Shown here piece by piece: positions 1-7,621 of a stretch of 11,945 nt of DNA (its first letter is position 1; the number at the start of each line of letters is the position of its first letter). The position numbers and the translations under genes were made by a program. This DNA is from Natronohydrobacter sp. GTDB taxonomy: Bacteria; Pseudomonadota; Alphaproteobacteria; Rhodobacterales; Rhodobacteraceae. Below the pieces are notes generated by a model. The model searched no databases and was not told the DNA's origin. It saw only the letters and a list, made by a program, of their open reading frames with translations. Location: contig SKSL01000182.1 of NCBI GenBank assembly GCA_007123015.1, forward strand, positions 1 to 11,945, in the 5' to 3' direction.

Positions 1-39
1 AGGCCAAGGCCAAGGCCAAGGCCAAGGCCAAGGCCAAGG
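1..39. repeat. Hexanucleotide tandem repeat (AGGCCA)n
   Basis: Six perfect copies of AGGCCA plus a partial seventh run from the left edge; the full length is unknown because the window cuts it. On the minus strand it reads CCT TGG, so it encodes alternating Pro-Trp at the end of the ORF at 1-204. The unit is a multiple of three, so gain or loss of copies by slippage would lengthen or shorten the Pro-Trp tail without shifting frame. On the plus strand the same repeat could encode Lys-Ala repeats, but that frame has no other support. Confidence 0.9.
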
Positions 40-204
40 AACTGGCACCACAGGCGGCACGTTATGCGCAATCCCGGTTTCTTGCAGGTGCAAGATCATC
101 GCTGCGCGTTCCTTGTCCAGCAAGCCGCTCATGAAGGTGTCGAAGGCGTCCAGCATCCGGGTATATGCTGCGCGGGCGACGGGTGGTAGGTGATCGCGTC
201 TCAT
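1..204 (-). CDS. Hypothetical protein with C-terminal (Pro-Trp)n tract, partial
   Basis: The reading frame is open from ATG at 204 to the left edge (68 codons, 3' end missing). I do not recognise the family. Residues 1-48 look like normal soluble protein: a helical stretch (AAYTRMLDAFDTFMSGLLDK) followed by ERAAMILHLQETGIA. After NVPPVVPV the sequence becomes at least six Pro-Trp units. No good ribosome binding site precedes ATG 204, and an in-frame TGA lies eight codons upstream. The neighbouring frame upstream (about 205-310) stays open and reads LTLFDFWMTGRGDSSNE just before this point, so the ORF may be the 3' part of a longer gene broken by a one-base frameshift near 200-205. It lies beside IS debris, so it may itself be a remnant. 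Existence of the open frame is certain; that it is expressed is not. Confidence 0.4.
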   Translation of the reverse strand, partial: MRRDHLPPVARAAYTRMLDAFDTFMSGLLDKERAAMILHLQETGIAHNVPPVVPVPWPWPWPWPWPWP

Positions 205-310
205 TTGAAGAATCGCCCCGGCCCGTCATCCAAAAATCGAAAAGGGTCAGGCGCAGCCCGTTCTTGCGCACCACGACATAAGCGCGGGCGAAGTGGCCAA
301 AACAGATCGC

Positions 311-394
311 GGGCGCAAGGTGACCGTCGTGAACTTGAATGTAAGCAGAACCATCGTGACGGAAGATGTCCGCCACCTCCAAGCCAGCAAGCAT
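311..394 (-). pseudogene. IS91-type transposase, N-terminal fragment (probable)
   Basis: The first 28 codons from ATG at 394 read MLAGLEVADIFRHDGSAYIQ followed by VHDGHLAP. This resembles the start of IS91-family transposases (LEVADIFR-x-H-G-x-A...GH), just before the zinc-binding domain of those rolling-circle HUH-type enzymes. The expected cysteine/histidine motif does not follow; from about 310 the frame continues into unrelated sequence and stops at 62. I read this as a truncated remnant. The assignment is by remembered family pattern over a short stretch, so chance similarity remains possible. Confidence 0.4.
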
Positions 395-688
395 GGGAAA
401 GCGCTCAGCCCGGGGGCATCACTTCAAGGCTCAACCATGCGCCTTCAGTCTGTCCATTCGCGCTTCTCCATGGTCGTTGAGCAACTCCATGGAATATCAG
501 GATGCTGCCCCCCCAGCCCAAAGTGAATTTTCAGACCTGAGGGTGCAGGACCGCGTCTTGAAGTCAGTTACCGCATCACGATCTGCTGGCAATTGGGTTT
601 CACAGGTCCGGACGGGCTTTCAGTACGCAGTCAGGCCCAACTCAAGAGTGTCGCAGCCATGAACCAGGCTGGTCGGTGGCAAAGCCGG
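395..688. other. Intergenic stretch with no recognisable gene
   Basis: About 290 bases between the IS91-like fragment and the 3' end of the amino-acid-binding protein gene. Short open frames exist on the plus strand but have low-complexity, Arg/Ser/Pro-rich translations typical of chance frames in G+C-rich DNA. I see no convincing rho-independent terminator for the gene ending at 689 and no RNA gene. Confidence 0.5.
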
Positions 689-1708
689 TCAACGGAACGG
701 TGGGGCGTAGAGTAGGCCGCCTTGGGTCCATTGCGCATTCAGCCCACGTGCCAGCCCGATTGGGGTCTGATCGCCAATCGTACTGGAAAACAGCTCGCCA
801 TAGTTGCCAACAGCCGCGATAGCCCGCGCGGCCCAGTCATTATCCAGACCGATTTCCAGGCCGAAATCACCTTCACGCCCCAGAAGCCTGCGAATCTCGG
901 GGCTGGTGCTGCTGTTGCGCACTTCGTCCAGATTCGTCGAGGTCACCCCCAATTCTTCCGCAGCAATCAGAGCGAACAAGGTCCAGCGCACGATGTTTGC
1001 CCAATGATCATCACCACTGCGTACAACCAGACCAAGGGGTTCTTTTGAGACAACTTCTGACAGGATGACATGCGCGCCGGGATCGACGAAACCGGCCCGG
1101 CTCGATGCCAGAGCCGCGATGTCGTCTGTGAAGACTTCGCAGGCATCCTCCTGATATTTCCGTTTGGCCTCGTCACTGTTTTCGACCAAGACGGGTGTGT
1201 AAGTCAGTCCGTTGAAGAGGAAATAATCATTCAAATTCCGCTCTGTCGTCGTGTCTTTTTCGATACAGATCGTCGCCCCATCCAGTTCCAGCGCAGAGCT
1301 GACCCCGATATCCCGCTTCACCATGAAGCCTTGACCATCGTAATAGTAAGTGGCCGCGAAAGTCAGTCCATCATCGATATCGCGAAGAAAGGTCCAGGTC
1401 GTGCTGCGCGCCAGAACATCGACATCACCGGCGGCGAGCGCATCAAAGCGCTCCTGCGCGCTCAAGGGAACGAAATACACAGCGCTGGGGTCATTGAAAA
1501 TTACGGCGGCGAGCGCACGACAGATCCCCACATCAAAACCGTGCCAGTTCTCATTTGCATCCCGCGATGCGAAGCCTGCCCGGTTTATATGTGATCCGCA
1601 ATGTACGGCACCACGCTCTGTCACGCGCGCCAAGGTATCACGCGCTTCAAGATGCCCACCGCCGAACAACGTCATGGCAAGTGCGCTGATGAATAGCGGT
1701 GTTTTCAT
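689..1708 (-). CDS. aapJ: Periplasmic L-amino-acid-binding protein of ABC transporter (AapJ-like)
   Basis: 339 aa, the usual length of the substrate-binding subunit of the general L-amino-acid ABC importer (AapJQMP/BztABCD), solute-binding family 3, which delivers amino acids to the membrane permease. The start ATG at 1708 follows GAGG by 5 nt; the open frame continues upstream of it, but that part does not look like protein. Residues 1-22 form a signal peptide (MKTPLFISALAMTLFGGG then HLEA). The mature part has family landmarks: GFDVGICRALAA (about 57-68), the segment PLSAQERFDALAAGDVDVLA (81-100) and TTWTFLRD, then YYYDGQGFMV, SSALELDGATICIEKDTTTE, SKEPLG, WTLFALIAAEELGVTS and the C-terminal TPIGLARGLNAQW and LLYAPPFR. 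No aapQ, aapM or aapP gene lies in the window, so it is an orphan that may use a permease encoded elsewhere or may have duplicated. Family confidence is high; the exact ligand is not determined. Confidence 0.88.
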   Translation of the reverse strand: MKTPLFISALAMTLFGGGHLEARDTLARVTERGAVHCGSHINRAGFASRDANENWHGFDVGICRALAAVIFNDPSAVYFVPLSAQERFDALAAGDVDVLARSTTWTFLRDIDDGLTFAATYYYDGQGFMVKRDIGVSSALELDGATICIEKDTTTERNLNDYFLFNGLTYTPVLVENSDEAKRKYQEDACEVFTDDIAALASSRAGFVDPGAHVILSEVVSKEPLGLVVRSGDDHWANIVRWTLFALIAAEELGVTSTNLDEVRNSSTSPEIRRLLGREGDFGLEIGLDNDWAARAIAAVGNYGELFSSTIGDQTPIGLARGLNAQWTQGGLLYAPPFR

Positions 1709-1783
1709 CAGGACCTCTCTGCTGGTCGCGTCGCGTCGTTTCGGCGCGCAATGCGCTCGTGCAACGCCCGTTATTTTGGCGTC

Positions 1784-1813
1784 GAATAGCGCTGATTTCG
1801 TGACCGGGGTCAA
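1784..1813 (-). promoter_or_regulatory. Candidate promoter for the AapJ-like gene
   Basis: On the minus strand TTGACC (1813-1808) is followed after 18 bases by CTATTC (1789-1784), a fair match to alphaproteobacterial housekeeping promoters, about 75 bases upstream of the ATG at 1708. Found by eye only; other pairings are possible. Confidence 0.3.
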
Positions 1814-2065
1814 GTTGTCTTTCCGGGGAAATATCCGAAAACCCGATGATGTGAACAGACATGTGGCCTGCTGACGCTGCGACGGGGCTTCAATCCTTCT
1901 GGTCGAAGCAGCGCCCGCTTCTGATGATGAGGTGGTCCAGTCTCTCGCATTCTTCAGGTACCAAGATATCAATTTTCATCAGGTTTCTTCGGTTGTTCCT
2001 GCACGCGTGGCCCCAGATTCCACACTACACGACACTGGCGTCATTTGTTGATTTTGGGGGTGGAT
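1814..2065. other. Intergenic region between AapJ-like gene and IS4 remnant
   Basis: About 250 bases without a convincing gene. It should contain the outer end of the IS4-family element whose transposase fragment begins near 2066, but I could not fix a terminal inverted repeat because the other end of that element is missing. The base composition from about 1960 to 2060 is less G+C-rich than the flanking genes, in keeping with foreign DNA. Confidence 0.4.
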
Positions 2066-2390
2066 ATGACCGACGAGATGGATTCTGAACACGGACTGTT
2101 GCCGTGCAAGAAGTTCGCCCATGACCAGCCGATCTCTCGGCGATTTGCAAAAGACGCCAGCGCCTCATGTGCGCGTCGGCAAGACGCGTCTAGAAACGCT
2201 TTGCCTGCTTGTGCTGGGATGATCAGCGCTCGCAAAGTGAACCTGACCCATATCGCAGCGGAGCGCCCCTCTCGCGCCAAAGTTGCATCAACCTGCCGCC
2301 GCCTGCAACATTTCTTCCAGCAGGTTCTGATGCCCGATGACTGGAACGTCGGCATTGTGATGGCGCTGATCGACAACCCTCGCGCGACCT
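2066..2390 (+). pseudogene. IS4-family transposase, N-terminal fragment
   Basis: From ATG 2066 the frame reads MTDEMDSEHG... and, about 50 codons in, a stretch typical of the N-terminal DNA-binding part of IS4-family DDE transposases: ALPACAGMISARKVNLTHIA, then ERPSRAKVASTCRRLQHFFQ and QVLMPDDW. In intact relatives this is followed by the first catalytic aspartate in a LALDRTNWK-type motif. That motif is absent: after about residue 105 the similarity ends and the frame runs to 2473 as antisense of the neighbouring hydrolase gene. The catalytic core is therefore lost and the copy cannot transpose by itself. It points toward the glg genes, opposite to the IS4 fragment at the right edge. Confidence 0.7.
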
Positions 2391-2417
2391 GTCCGGCGGT
2401 CACTTGGTGGCGCGCTG

Positions 2418-4820
2418 TCAGCCGCTGCTTCGCGTGCGGGTGTAAAGCACGGCCATGCTGTCATGCAGTGTGATGGGACCGCCCAGATAGTCCGATCCGA
2501 TGCTTGGCGCGCGCAGGGCAACATGCCATCCACCCCCATCAAGCCCCGGGAGCGGCAGGGCGGTCGGGTCGATGTCGAAGATCGGTTTACCTTCAAGATG
2601 GGCGATCATGAAGACCTGCTCACCATCCGGCCCATGGCGCAGGCAACGAAAGGCCACTGTGCCATTGACTGGCGTATGATAATCGAACACATCACCGGGC
2701 CCGTGATTGGCGCGCAGCCAAGGCCGCGCAGCGCGAAATTCGCGCAGCTTCAGCATGTAGTCGGTATGGGCGTCACCAAGATTATCCACATATCTGGCGA
2801 CATTGCAGTAATCATGCATGTCATCCATCCAGGCGCGTGCCACTTGCTTGAGTGCGGTCGCATCATAGGGTGTGGGACCATCGAGCGGCGGGTCCACATC
2901 ATTGAGCAGCTTGGCCATCACATCCAGATCGTAATCCGTGGCCTCGACCAACGCAGGCAGGATCACGAAGAACCGTCCCAGCATGTCGCGATCAGCAAAG
3001 CCCAGATCCTTCAGACGGCGGAAATTGCCCGGTTCCGAATAGGTATAGGCATCGACCTGCCAATTGAGCGAGATCGCTTCCTCGGCGACGACCTTCACCC
3101 CATAAACATCATCCTGATTGCGGATGAACCCCCAGGACGCCCGCGCCATGGCGTTCAGGAAATCCATCGGCACACCCGGAAAGGCCACATAGGTCAGCAT
3201 TTGCGCGGCCGCATGGTCATAGGCCTTGCCCAGGATTTCCATCCGCGTGTCGCCAAGGCGGGTGTTGATATTCAGCTTCGGGTTGATCTGCGTGCCGCGC
3301 CGCAATGTGTCGTGATTCGCGCAGCCCGAGATCCAGCTTGCCCCATTGCGCGTGATTTCCTGGATCCGCCAGAATTTCGACAGCCAGAAGGTGTAAAGAA
3401 ACGGCGTGTTATGCGCGAAAGTCAGCGGACCCCATTGGAACACGTCATCATCGCGCTGGTTTTCGATCACGGCGCGGTAGTCTGAACTCAGCTCCCAATC
3501 CTCGTCGGGCCAGGGGCGGCCATCCTCGAAGACAAACCAGGGGCGGAACTCGCGGCCTGCCACATCCTGCACGACATCGGCCATTTCCTGCAAATACTCG
3601 TCATCATGGCGCAGCATCTGGGCATCGGCATCCCACCATTTGAAATCCTGCGCGCCATCCACGCGCACACCGTCAGCGCCGAAATTCACCTTGCGGCGCT
3701 GCATTTCCAGCAGGATCGCGCGCACCACGGGATTGCGGTAATTCAGGTTCTGGCCGTACATGTTGGGACCGGCGAAATAATGGTGGCTCAACCCGCGCAG
3801 GCCCTGATTGTCGCTATGGCCGAAAACCACATCCAGGATCAGCTTCTTCGGCCCCCCCGGAAAATTATGCAGCACAGCGGCCAGATCGACCAGTTCATCG
3901 GGGCGGTCGGATTCGAGCAGGGACGGGTTCACTGCCGCCATGCCAGTGATCACCACATCATATCCCCAGTTGGTCGTGTCGGGGCGGCGGATGTCAACGA
4001 CCACCGAGCTGTCAGTCTCCTCGATCTCGGTCCAGAAATCGGGGCCGGCCTCATAGACTGTCGTCGGCTCGACCGGCAGCAATTGCACTGCATCATAGCC
4101 CATGAAGATGCGATCTGCCGGGGACAGCTCAACGCCTTGGCGCACACGCTCGCCGAGTGTGGCGAAATGGCGGGCGAGACCTGCAAGGCTCATGCTCGCT
4201 GTCGCGGTCGGGACATGGATCTGAAGGATATTTGTGGGCGGGCCGAATTTGTGAACCGCGCCTTCGGGCAGGGCCGCGTAATAGTCCTTGTCCGCCCGCG
4301 CGGCCTGCATCGCATCGACATCGTAAAATTCCGCCGGTGCAAACGGGCCGAAAGGCAGGGATGCCGAGAGCGGGTCGAAAATGCGGTGCCACTGGTTTTC
4401 CGCATCGCGCCATGTCAGCGCGTAGAAGCTGCCGACATGGTCGCGGGTGCCCGCGCGCATCCCGTCAATCGCGGCCATGCACCAAGCGTCCAGGCGCGCG
4501 ACGGGCACGCGGCTGCGCCGGAAGGTCAGGGTCTGGCGCGACCGCGAAAGTGCTGCTTCGCCCATGATATCGAGCACTTCGATGAAAATGTCGTCTTCGG
4601 CGACGCGGTGTTCCAGCAGTTCCGGGGCCCAGAACATGACCTCGCAGATCGCGCCCCGGCGATGGGCGCCCAGACGTGTCGCGATCTCGCGCGCCGCGTC
4701 GAAGGTGGAAAGCCCAGTTTGCAAGATATCCAACGTCCAGTCGATCAGGGCCTGCGTGGCGTCCGCGTTCTGCGTGACAGTGGCGGTGTCAAGATCTGTG
4801 TTGATGGTCGTATCCATCAT
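2418..4820 (-). CDS. gghA: Glucosylglycerol hydrolase-like GH13-type glycosidase
   Basis: 800 aa. I read it as glucosylglycerol hydrolase (GghA type), which splits the compatible solute 2-O-alpha-D-glucosylglycerol into glucose and glycerol in the cytoplasm. No signal peptide is seen. The GH13-like catalytic motifs are present in order: ILDVVFGH (328-335), DGVRVDGAQD with nucleophile D388, WFVFEDG with acid/base E432, and GCANHD with D504. TNWGYDVVITGMAAVNPSLL (283-302) and NPVVRAILLEMQRRKVNFGA are the stretches that made me choose this family over amylosucrase or trehalose synthase. The N-terminal ~200 residues are not a recognised carbohydrate-binding module. The start ATG at 4820 overlaps the glgB stop (ATGA) and has GGAGG 4 nt upstream, so translation is probably coupled to glgB. 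A longer in-frame start exists at 4880 but lies deep inside glgB with no binding site. GH13-like membership is secure; the glucosylglycerol assignment is from memory of the family and could be wrong. Confidence 0.68.
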   Translation of the reverse strand: MMDTTINTDLDTATVTQNADATQALIDWTLDILQTGLSTFDAAREIATRLGAHRRGAICEVMFWAPELLEHRVAEDDIFIEVLDIMGEAALSRSRQTLTFRRSRVPVARLDAWCMAAIDGMRAGTRDHVGSFYALTWRDAENQWHRIFDPLSASLPFGPFAPAEFYDVDAMQAARADKDYYAALPEGAVHKFGPPTNILQIHVPTATASMSLAGLARHFATLGERVRQGVELSPADRIFMGYDAVQLLPVEPTTVYEAGPDFWTEIEETDSSVVVDIRRPDTTNWGYDVVITGMAAVNPSLLESDRPDELVDLAAVLHNFPGGPKKLILDVVFGHSDNQGLRGLSHHYFAGPNMYGQNLNYRNPVVRAILLEMQRRKVNFGADGVRVDGAQDFKWWDADAQMLRHDDEYLQEMADVVQDVAGREFRPWFVFEDGRPWPDEDWELSSDYRAVIENQRDDDVFQWGPLTFAHNTPFLYTFWLSKFWRIQEITRNGASWISGCANHDTLRRGTQINPKLNINTRLGDTRMEILGKAYDHAAAQMLTYVAFPGVPMDFLNAMARASWGFIRNQDDVYGVKVVAEEAISLNWQVDAYTYSEPGNFRRLKDLGFADRDMLGRFFVILPALVEATDYDLDVMAKLLNDVDPPLDGPTPYDATALKQVARAWMDDMHDYCNVARYVDNLGDAHTDYMLKLREFRAARPWLRANHGPGDVFDYHTPVNGTVAFRCLRHGPDGEQVFMIAHLEGKPIFDIDPTALPLPGLDGGGWHVALRAPSIGSDYLGGPITLHDSMAVLYTRTRSSG

Positions 4821-7045
4821 GGGCCCTCCGGCGTAAGATAGAGGCCGCTCAGCGGCGGCAAGGTCAGGGACAGCGAACAAGGCTGGCCATGGCTGGGGAC
4901 AGTGTCTGCATGGACGCGGCCCATATTGCCGCCCCCGCCCCCGCCATAGATTTCCGCGTCAGAATTCAGGATCTCGCGCCAGACACCGGGTGCAGGCACG
5001 CCCAGACGCCAGTTTTCCTGCGCGACACCGGAAAAGTTGAACACGGCAAGCACGGGCGGCGCGTCTTGTCCGCTATGGCGTAGCCAGGCCAGAACATTCG
5101 CCTGCGCCGCATCGCGCTCGATCCATTCGAACCCGTCAGCATGGCAATCGCGGATATGCAGCGCAGGGGTTGTGCGATACAGCATGTTCAGATCGCGCAC
5201 CAGGCTGCGCAGACCCGCATGGCCGGGGTCGTTCAGCGCGGCCCAGTCAAGCTGCGTGTCGAAATTCCATTCGCCCGGCTGGCCGAATTCCTGTCCCATG
5301 AAGATCAGCTTCTTGCCTGGATGCGCCCACATGAAGGCATAATAGGCGCGCAGATTGGCAAGCTTCAAAGCCGGATCGCCCGCCATCTTGCCATAAATCG
5401 CACCTTTGCCATGCACCACTTCGTCATGGCTGAGCGACAGGATGAAATTCTCGCTGAACGCATAGCCAAGCCCGTGGCGCATCTTGTCATGGTGCTGCGC
5501 GCGGTGCAGCGGGTCCTGCGTCATGTAATCGAGCGTGTCATGCATCCAGCCCATGTTCCACTTGAACCCGAAGCCCAGGCCGCCGTGCTGCACAGGTCGA
5601 GAAACACCCGGCCAGGCGGTCGAGTCCTCGGCAATCACCATCGCGCCGGAATCGTCGCCATGGATGGTCGTGTTCAGCTGGCGCAGAAAGTCGATGGCTT
5701 CCAGATTTTCGCGCCCGCCATGGCGGTTGGGGATCCATTCGCCATCCTTGCGACTGTAGTCGCGATACAGCATCGAGGCCACTGCATCGACGCGCAGCCC
5801 GTCCACATGATGCTCGCGCAGCCAGTAAAGTGCATTGGCGATCAGGAAATTGCGCACCTGCGGCCGCCCGTAATTGTAGATCAGCGTGTGCCAGTCCGGG
5901 TGGTAGCCCTCGCGCGGGTCCTGATGTTCATAAAGCGCCGTGCCGTCGAACTGGCCCAGCCCATGGGCATCCGTGGGGAAATGCGCAGGCACCCAGTCAA
6001 GGATCAGACCGACCTCTGCCGCGTGGCAGGCCTCGACAAAGGCGCGAAAATCCTCAAGCGTGCCAAATCGGCTGGTCGGCGCGTAAAGCCCCACAGGTTG
6101 ATAGCCCCAAGACCCATCGAACGGATGCTCTGCGACTGGCAGCACTTCGATATGCGTGAAGCCCATCTCGCGGACGTAAGGCACCAGTGTCGCGGCCAGA
6201 TCACGGTAGCTCTGCCAAGTGCCATCCGGCCGCCGCTGCCAGCTTCCCAGATGGACTTCATAGATCGAGATCGGCGCGTCGATCTGCTGGCGGCGGCCCC
6301 GGTCGCGCATCCAGTCTGCATCCTGCCAGTCATGGCCGTCGAGCGCGCGCACGATCGAGCAATTGTCAGGCCGCAGATCCGCGCCAAGGCCCATCGGGTC
6401 GCTTTTGGACAGGGGCAGCCCGCCCCCTGCAGGCGCGATCTCGAATTTGTAGCGCAGACCCGCTGCCAGACCGGGGAGGAACAGCTCCCACACGCCCGTT
6501 GTGCCGCGTCTGCGCATCGGGTGACGCCGCCCGTCCCAGTCGTTGAAATCGCCAATCACGGACACGCGTCGCGCTGCGGGGGCCCAGACCGCGAATACAA
6601 CCCCGTCAGCCCCTTCATGCGTGATCGGTCGTGCGCCAAGCGTGCGCCAAAGCTGCAAATGCGTACCCTCGGAAATCAGGTGCTTGTCCAGCTCACCCAG
6701 CACCGGGCCGAACTGGTAGGGGTCTGTAAAACGCCACTCGGCTGCTGCATTTCGCGCCAGAATTGTGTAGCGACCGGGATGCGCGGCCATCAAAGTTTCG
6801 AAGACGTCGCTCTGGCCGAGAGGTATCAGGGGCAAGCTGCTGCCGTTCGCATCTTCCAGCGTCACTTGCGTCGCGCCGGGCACAAAGACGCGCACCACAC
6901 AGCCGCGCGCGGTCGGGTGTGGCCCCAGCACCGAGAACGGATCCTCATGCCTGCCCTCGGTGATCGTCTGCAGGGCCGCAGTCTCAATCCGCTGATCATA
7001 GGCGAGCGGCGCAGTCGTCGGGCGGGCCGATTGCTGGCGTGTCAT
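4817..7045 (-). CDS. glgB: 1,4-alpha-glucan (glycogen) branching enzyme GlgB
   Basis: 742 aa, full length for the bacterial two-CBM48 form. It cuts alpha-1,4 chains and re-attaches them by alpha-1,6 bonds in glycogen synthesis. The N-terminal module carries EDPFSVLGPH (34-43); a second carbohydrate-binding module follows with VFAVWAPAARRVSVIGDFND (150-169). The GH13 core shows SIYEVHLGSW (260-269), GYQPVGLYAPTSRFG (314-328), LILDWVPAHFP, DGLRVDAVASMLYRDYSR with nucleophile D420, MVIAEDSTAWPGV with acid/base E473, and LSLSHDEVVHGKG with D541, plus KLIFMGQEFGQ. All key residues are intact. The ATG at 7045 has GGAG 5 nt upstream. A glycine run (YGGGGGGN) near the C-terminus is somewhat longer than usual. 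Usual partners glgC, glgA, glgP and glgX are absent here, so this copy is separated from, or extra to, a main glg operon. It is first in an operon with the hydrolase. Confidence 0.96.
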   Translation of the reverse strand: MTRQQSARPTTAPLAYDQRIETAALQTITEGRHEDPFSVLGPHPTARGCVVRVFVPGATQVTLEDANGSSLPLIPLGQSDVFETLMAAHPGRYTILARNAAAEWRFTDPYQFGPVLGELDKHLISEGTHLQLWRTLGARPITHEGADGVVFAVWAPAARRVSVIGDFNDWDGRRHPMRRRGTTGVWELFLPGLAAGLRYKFEIAPAGGGLPLSKSDPMGLGADLRPDNCSIVRALDGHDWQDADWMRDRGRRQQIDAPISIYEVHLGSWQRRPDGTWQSYRDLAATLVPYVREMGFTHIEVLPVAEHPFDGSWGYQPVGLYAPTSRFGTLEDFRAFVEACHAAEVGLILDWVPAHFPTDAHGLGQFDGTALYEHQDPREGYHPDWHTLIYNYGRPQVRNFLIANALYWLREHHVDGLRVDAVASMLYRDYSRKDGEWIPNRHGGRENLEAIDFLRQLNTTIHGDDSGAMVIAEDSTAWPGVSRPVQHGGLGFGFKWNMGWMHDTLDYMTQDPLHRAQHHDKMRHGLGYAFSENFILSLSHDEVVHGKGAIYGKMAGDPALKLANLRAYYAFMWAHPGKKLIFMGQEFGQPGEWNFDTQLDWAALNDPGHAGLRSLVRDLNMLYRTTPALHIRDCHADGFEWIERDAAQANVLAWLRHSGQDAPPVLAVFNFSGVAQENWRLGVPAPGVWREILNSDAEIYGGGGGGNMGRVHADTVPSHGQPCSLSLTLPPLSGLYLTPEGP

Positions 7046-7260
7046 GTCATCTCCATTGCGTTCGCCTCAACAACTCTGGGGCTGTTGATCGCCCTACCTA
7101 ATGAGCGTCTTGTATGGCAAATGCCTTGCTGGGCCTGCCATCGCAAGAAGCCGTCTGCCAACTTCCGCGCCCAAACACGCTGGATTGTCTGTGGAAAATG
7201 GTATCGCCTTCACAGGGTCCAGCCCTTGGGTGCTCATGATCCAGTCTTTTGATCCAGTTG
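7046..7260. other. glgB upstream region
   Basis: About 215 bases that should hold the glgB promoter on the minus strand; I could not find a convincing -35/-10 pair. Two symmetrical elements could be operator sites: TCAACA-N10-TGTTGA (7067-7088), which lies in the leader about 22 bases before the glgB start, and GGCA-AA-TGCC (7116-7125). A 9-base direct repeat TGATCCAGT occurs at 7237-7245 and 7250-7258, close to where the IS256 remnant begins. No gene is seen. Confidence 0.35.
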
Positions 7261-7314
7261 TCGAGCTATGACTGAAACTGGTGTTTTGAGGATTTGAAAG
7301 CTGGCGGTGCATCT

Positions 7315-7348
7315 GGTTGGCTTGTCGTTGCGACACAACCCGCCAACC
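7315..7348 (+). promoter_or_regulatory. Leader hairpin of the IS256-type remnant
   Basis: GGTTGGC (7315-7321) pairs with GCCAACC (7342-7348), and inside it TGTCG-TTG-CGACA (7323-7335) pairs perfectly, giving a long stem with small internal irregularities. It ends 17 bases before the transposase ATG at 7366. Stem-loops ahead of transposase genes are known in several IS families to limit translation from outside transcripts; that role here is inferred. Confidence 0.5.
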
Positions 7349-7365
7349 CAAGAGGACGCACCACC

Positions 7366-7458
7366 ATGAACGAGAGTAACATTGTTGAATTTGCCGGTCG
7401 AGATGCGATCTCGGACCCATTGACCGATTCTCTGCGCAAGGGAGTGCGACCAAAGTAG
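7366..7458 (+). pseudogene. IS256-family transposase, N-terminal remnant
   Basis: ATG 7366 opens a 30-codon frame starting MNESNIVEFAGRDAISDPLT. This matches the usual start of IS256-family (mutator-type) DDE transposases seen in alphaproteobacteria. Intact proteins are about 400 aa; here similarity fades after LTDSLRKG and a TAG follows at 7456. AGAGG at 7351-7355 is a possible, slightly distant, ribosome binding site. The 5' leader from roughly 7260, including the hairpin, probably belongs to the element; its terminal repeat could not be fixed because the other end is missing. It sits between the divergent glgB and araC genes. Confidence 0.72.
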
Positions 7459-7621
7459 AGTGCAAGTGTCGGCATGCCTATGGTAGCGTTCATGCTCTTC
7501 GTAAAGTTACATGCGGTATCCGATCTGAAAAATAACGGCGGAGGCCCTCTGGAAAATTGGGAACGCCAAGCTAGAAAAACCAGCAGAAGACGACGTCCAT
7601 CAAGATCTGGGAGGAAGCTTG
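7459..7621. other. Junction region upstream of the AraC-type gene
   Basis: About 160 bases between the end of the IS256 remnant and the regulator. From the TGA at 7526 the regulator's frame is already open (translation includes AEALWKIGNAKLEKPAED) but has no ATG or GTG, so I treat it as non-coding. No clear promoter was found. Confidence 0.35.

Noticed and set aside
1709..1972. 88-codon N-terminal extension of the AapJ-like protein
   Set aside because: The extension is Arg/Ser-rich and unlike the family, while ATG 1708 has a ribosome binding site and begins a proper signal peptide.
2041..2403. 120-codon minus-strand frame downstream of the hydrolase gene
   Set aside because: The opposite strand has clear IS4-transposase similarity over the same bases, so the minus frame is its shadow.
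2463..4841. Long plus-strand frames (2463-3485 and 3606-4841) opposite the hydrolase gene
   Set aside because: They mirror the coding frame of an intact GH13-like enzyme and show no domain or start signal of their own.
5141..7252. A 703-codon open frame on the plus strand opposite glgB
   Set aside because: It is exactly antisense to a fully conserved branching enzyme, its translation is rich in Arg/His/Gln without recognisable motifs, and long mirror frames are common in G+C-rich DNA.
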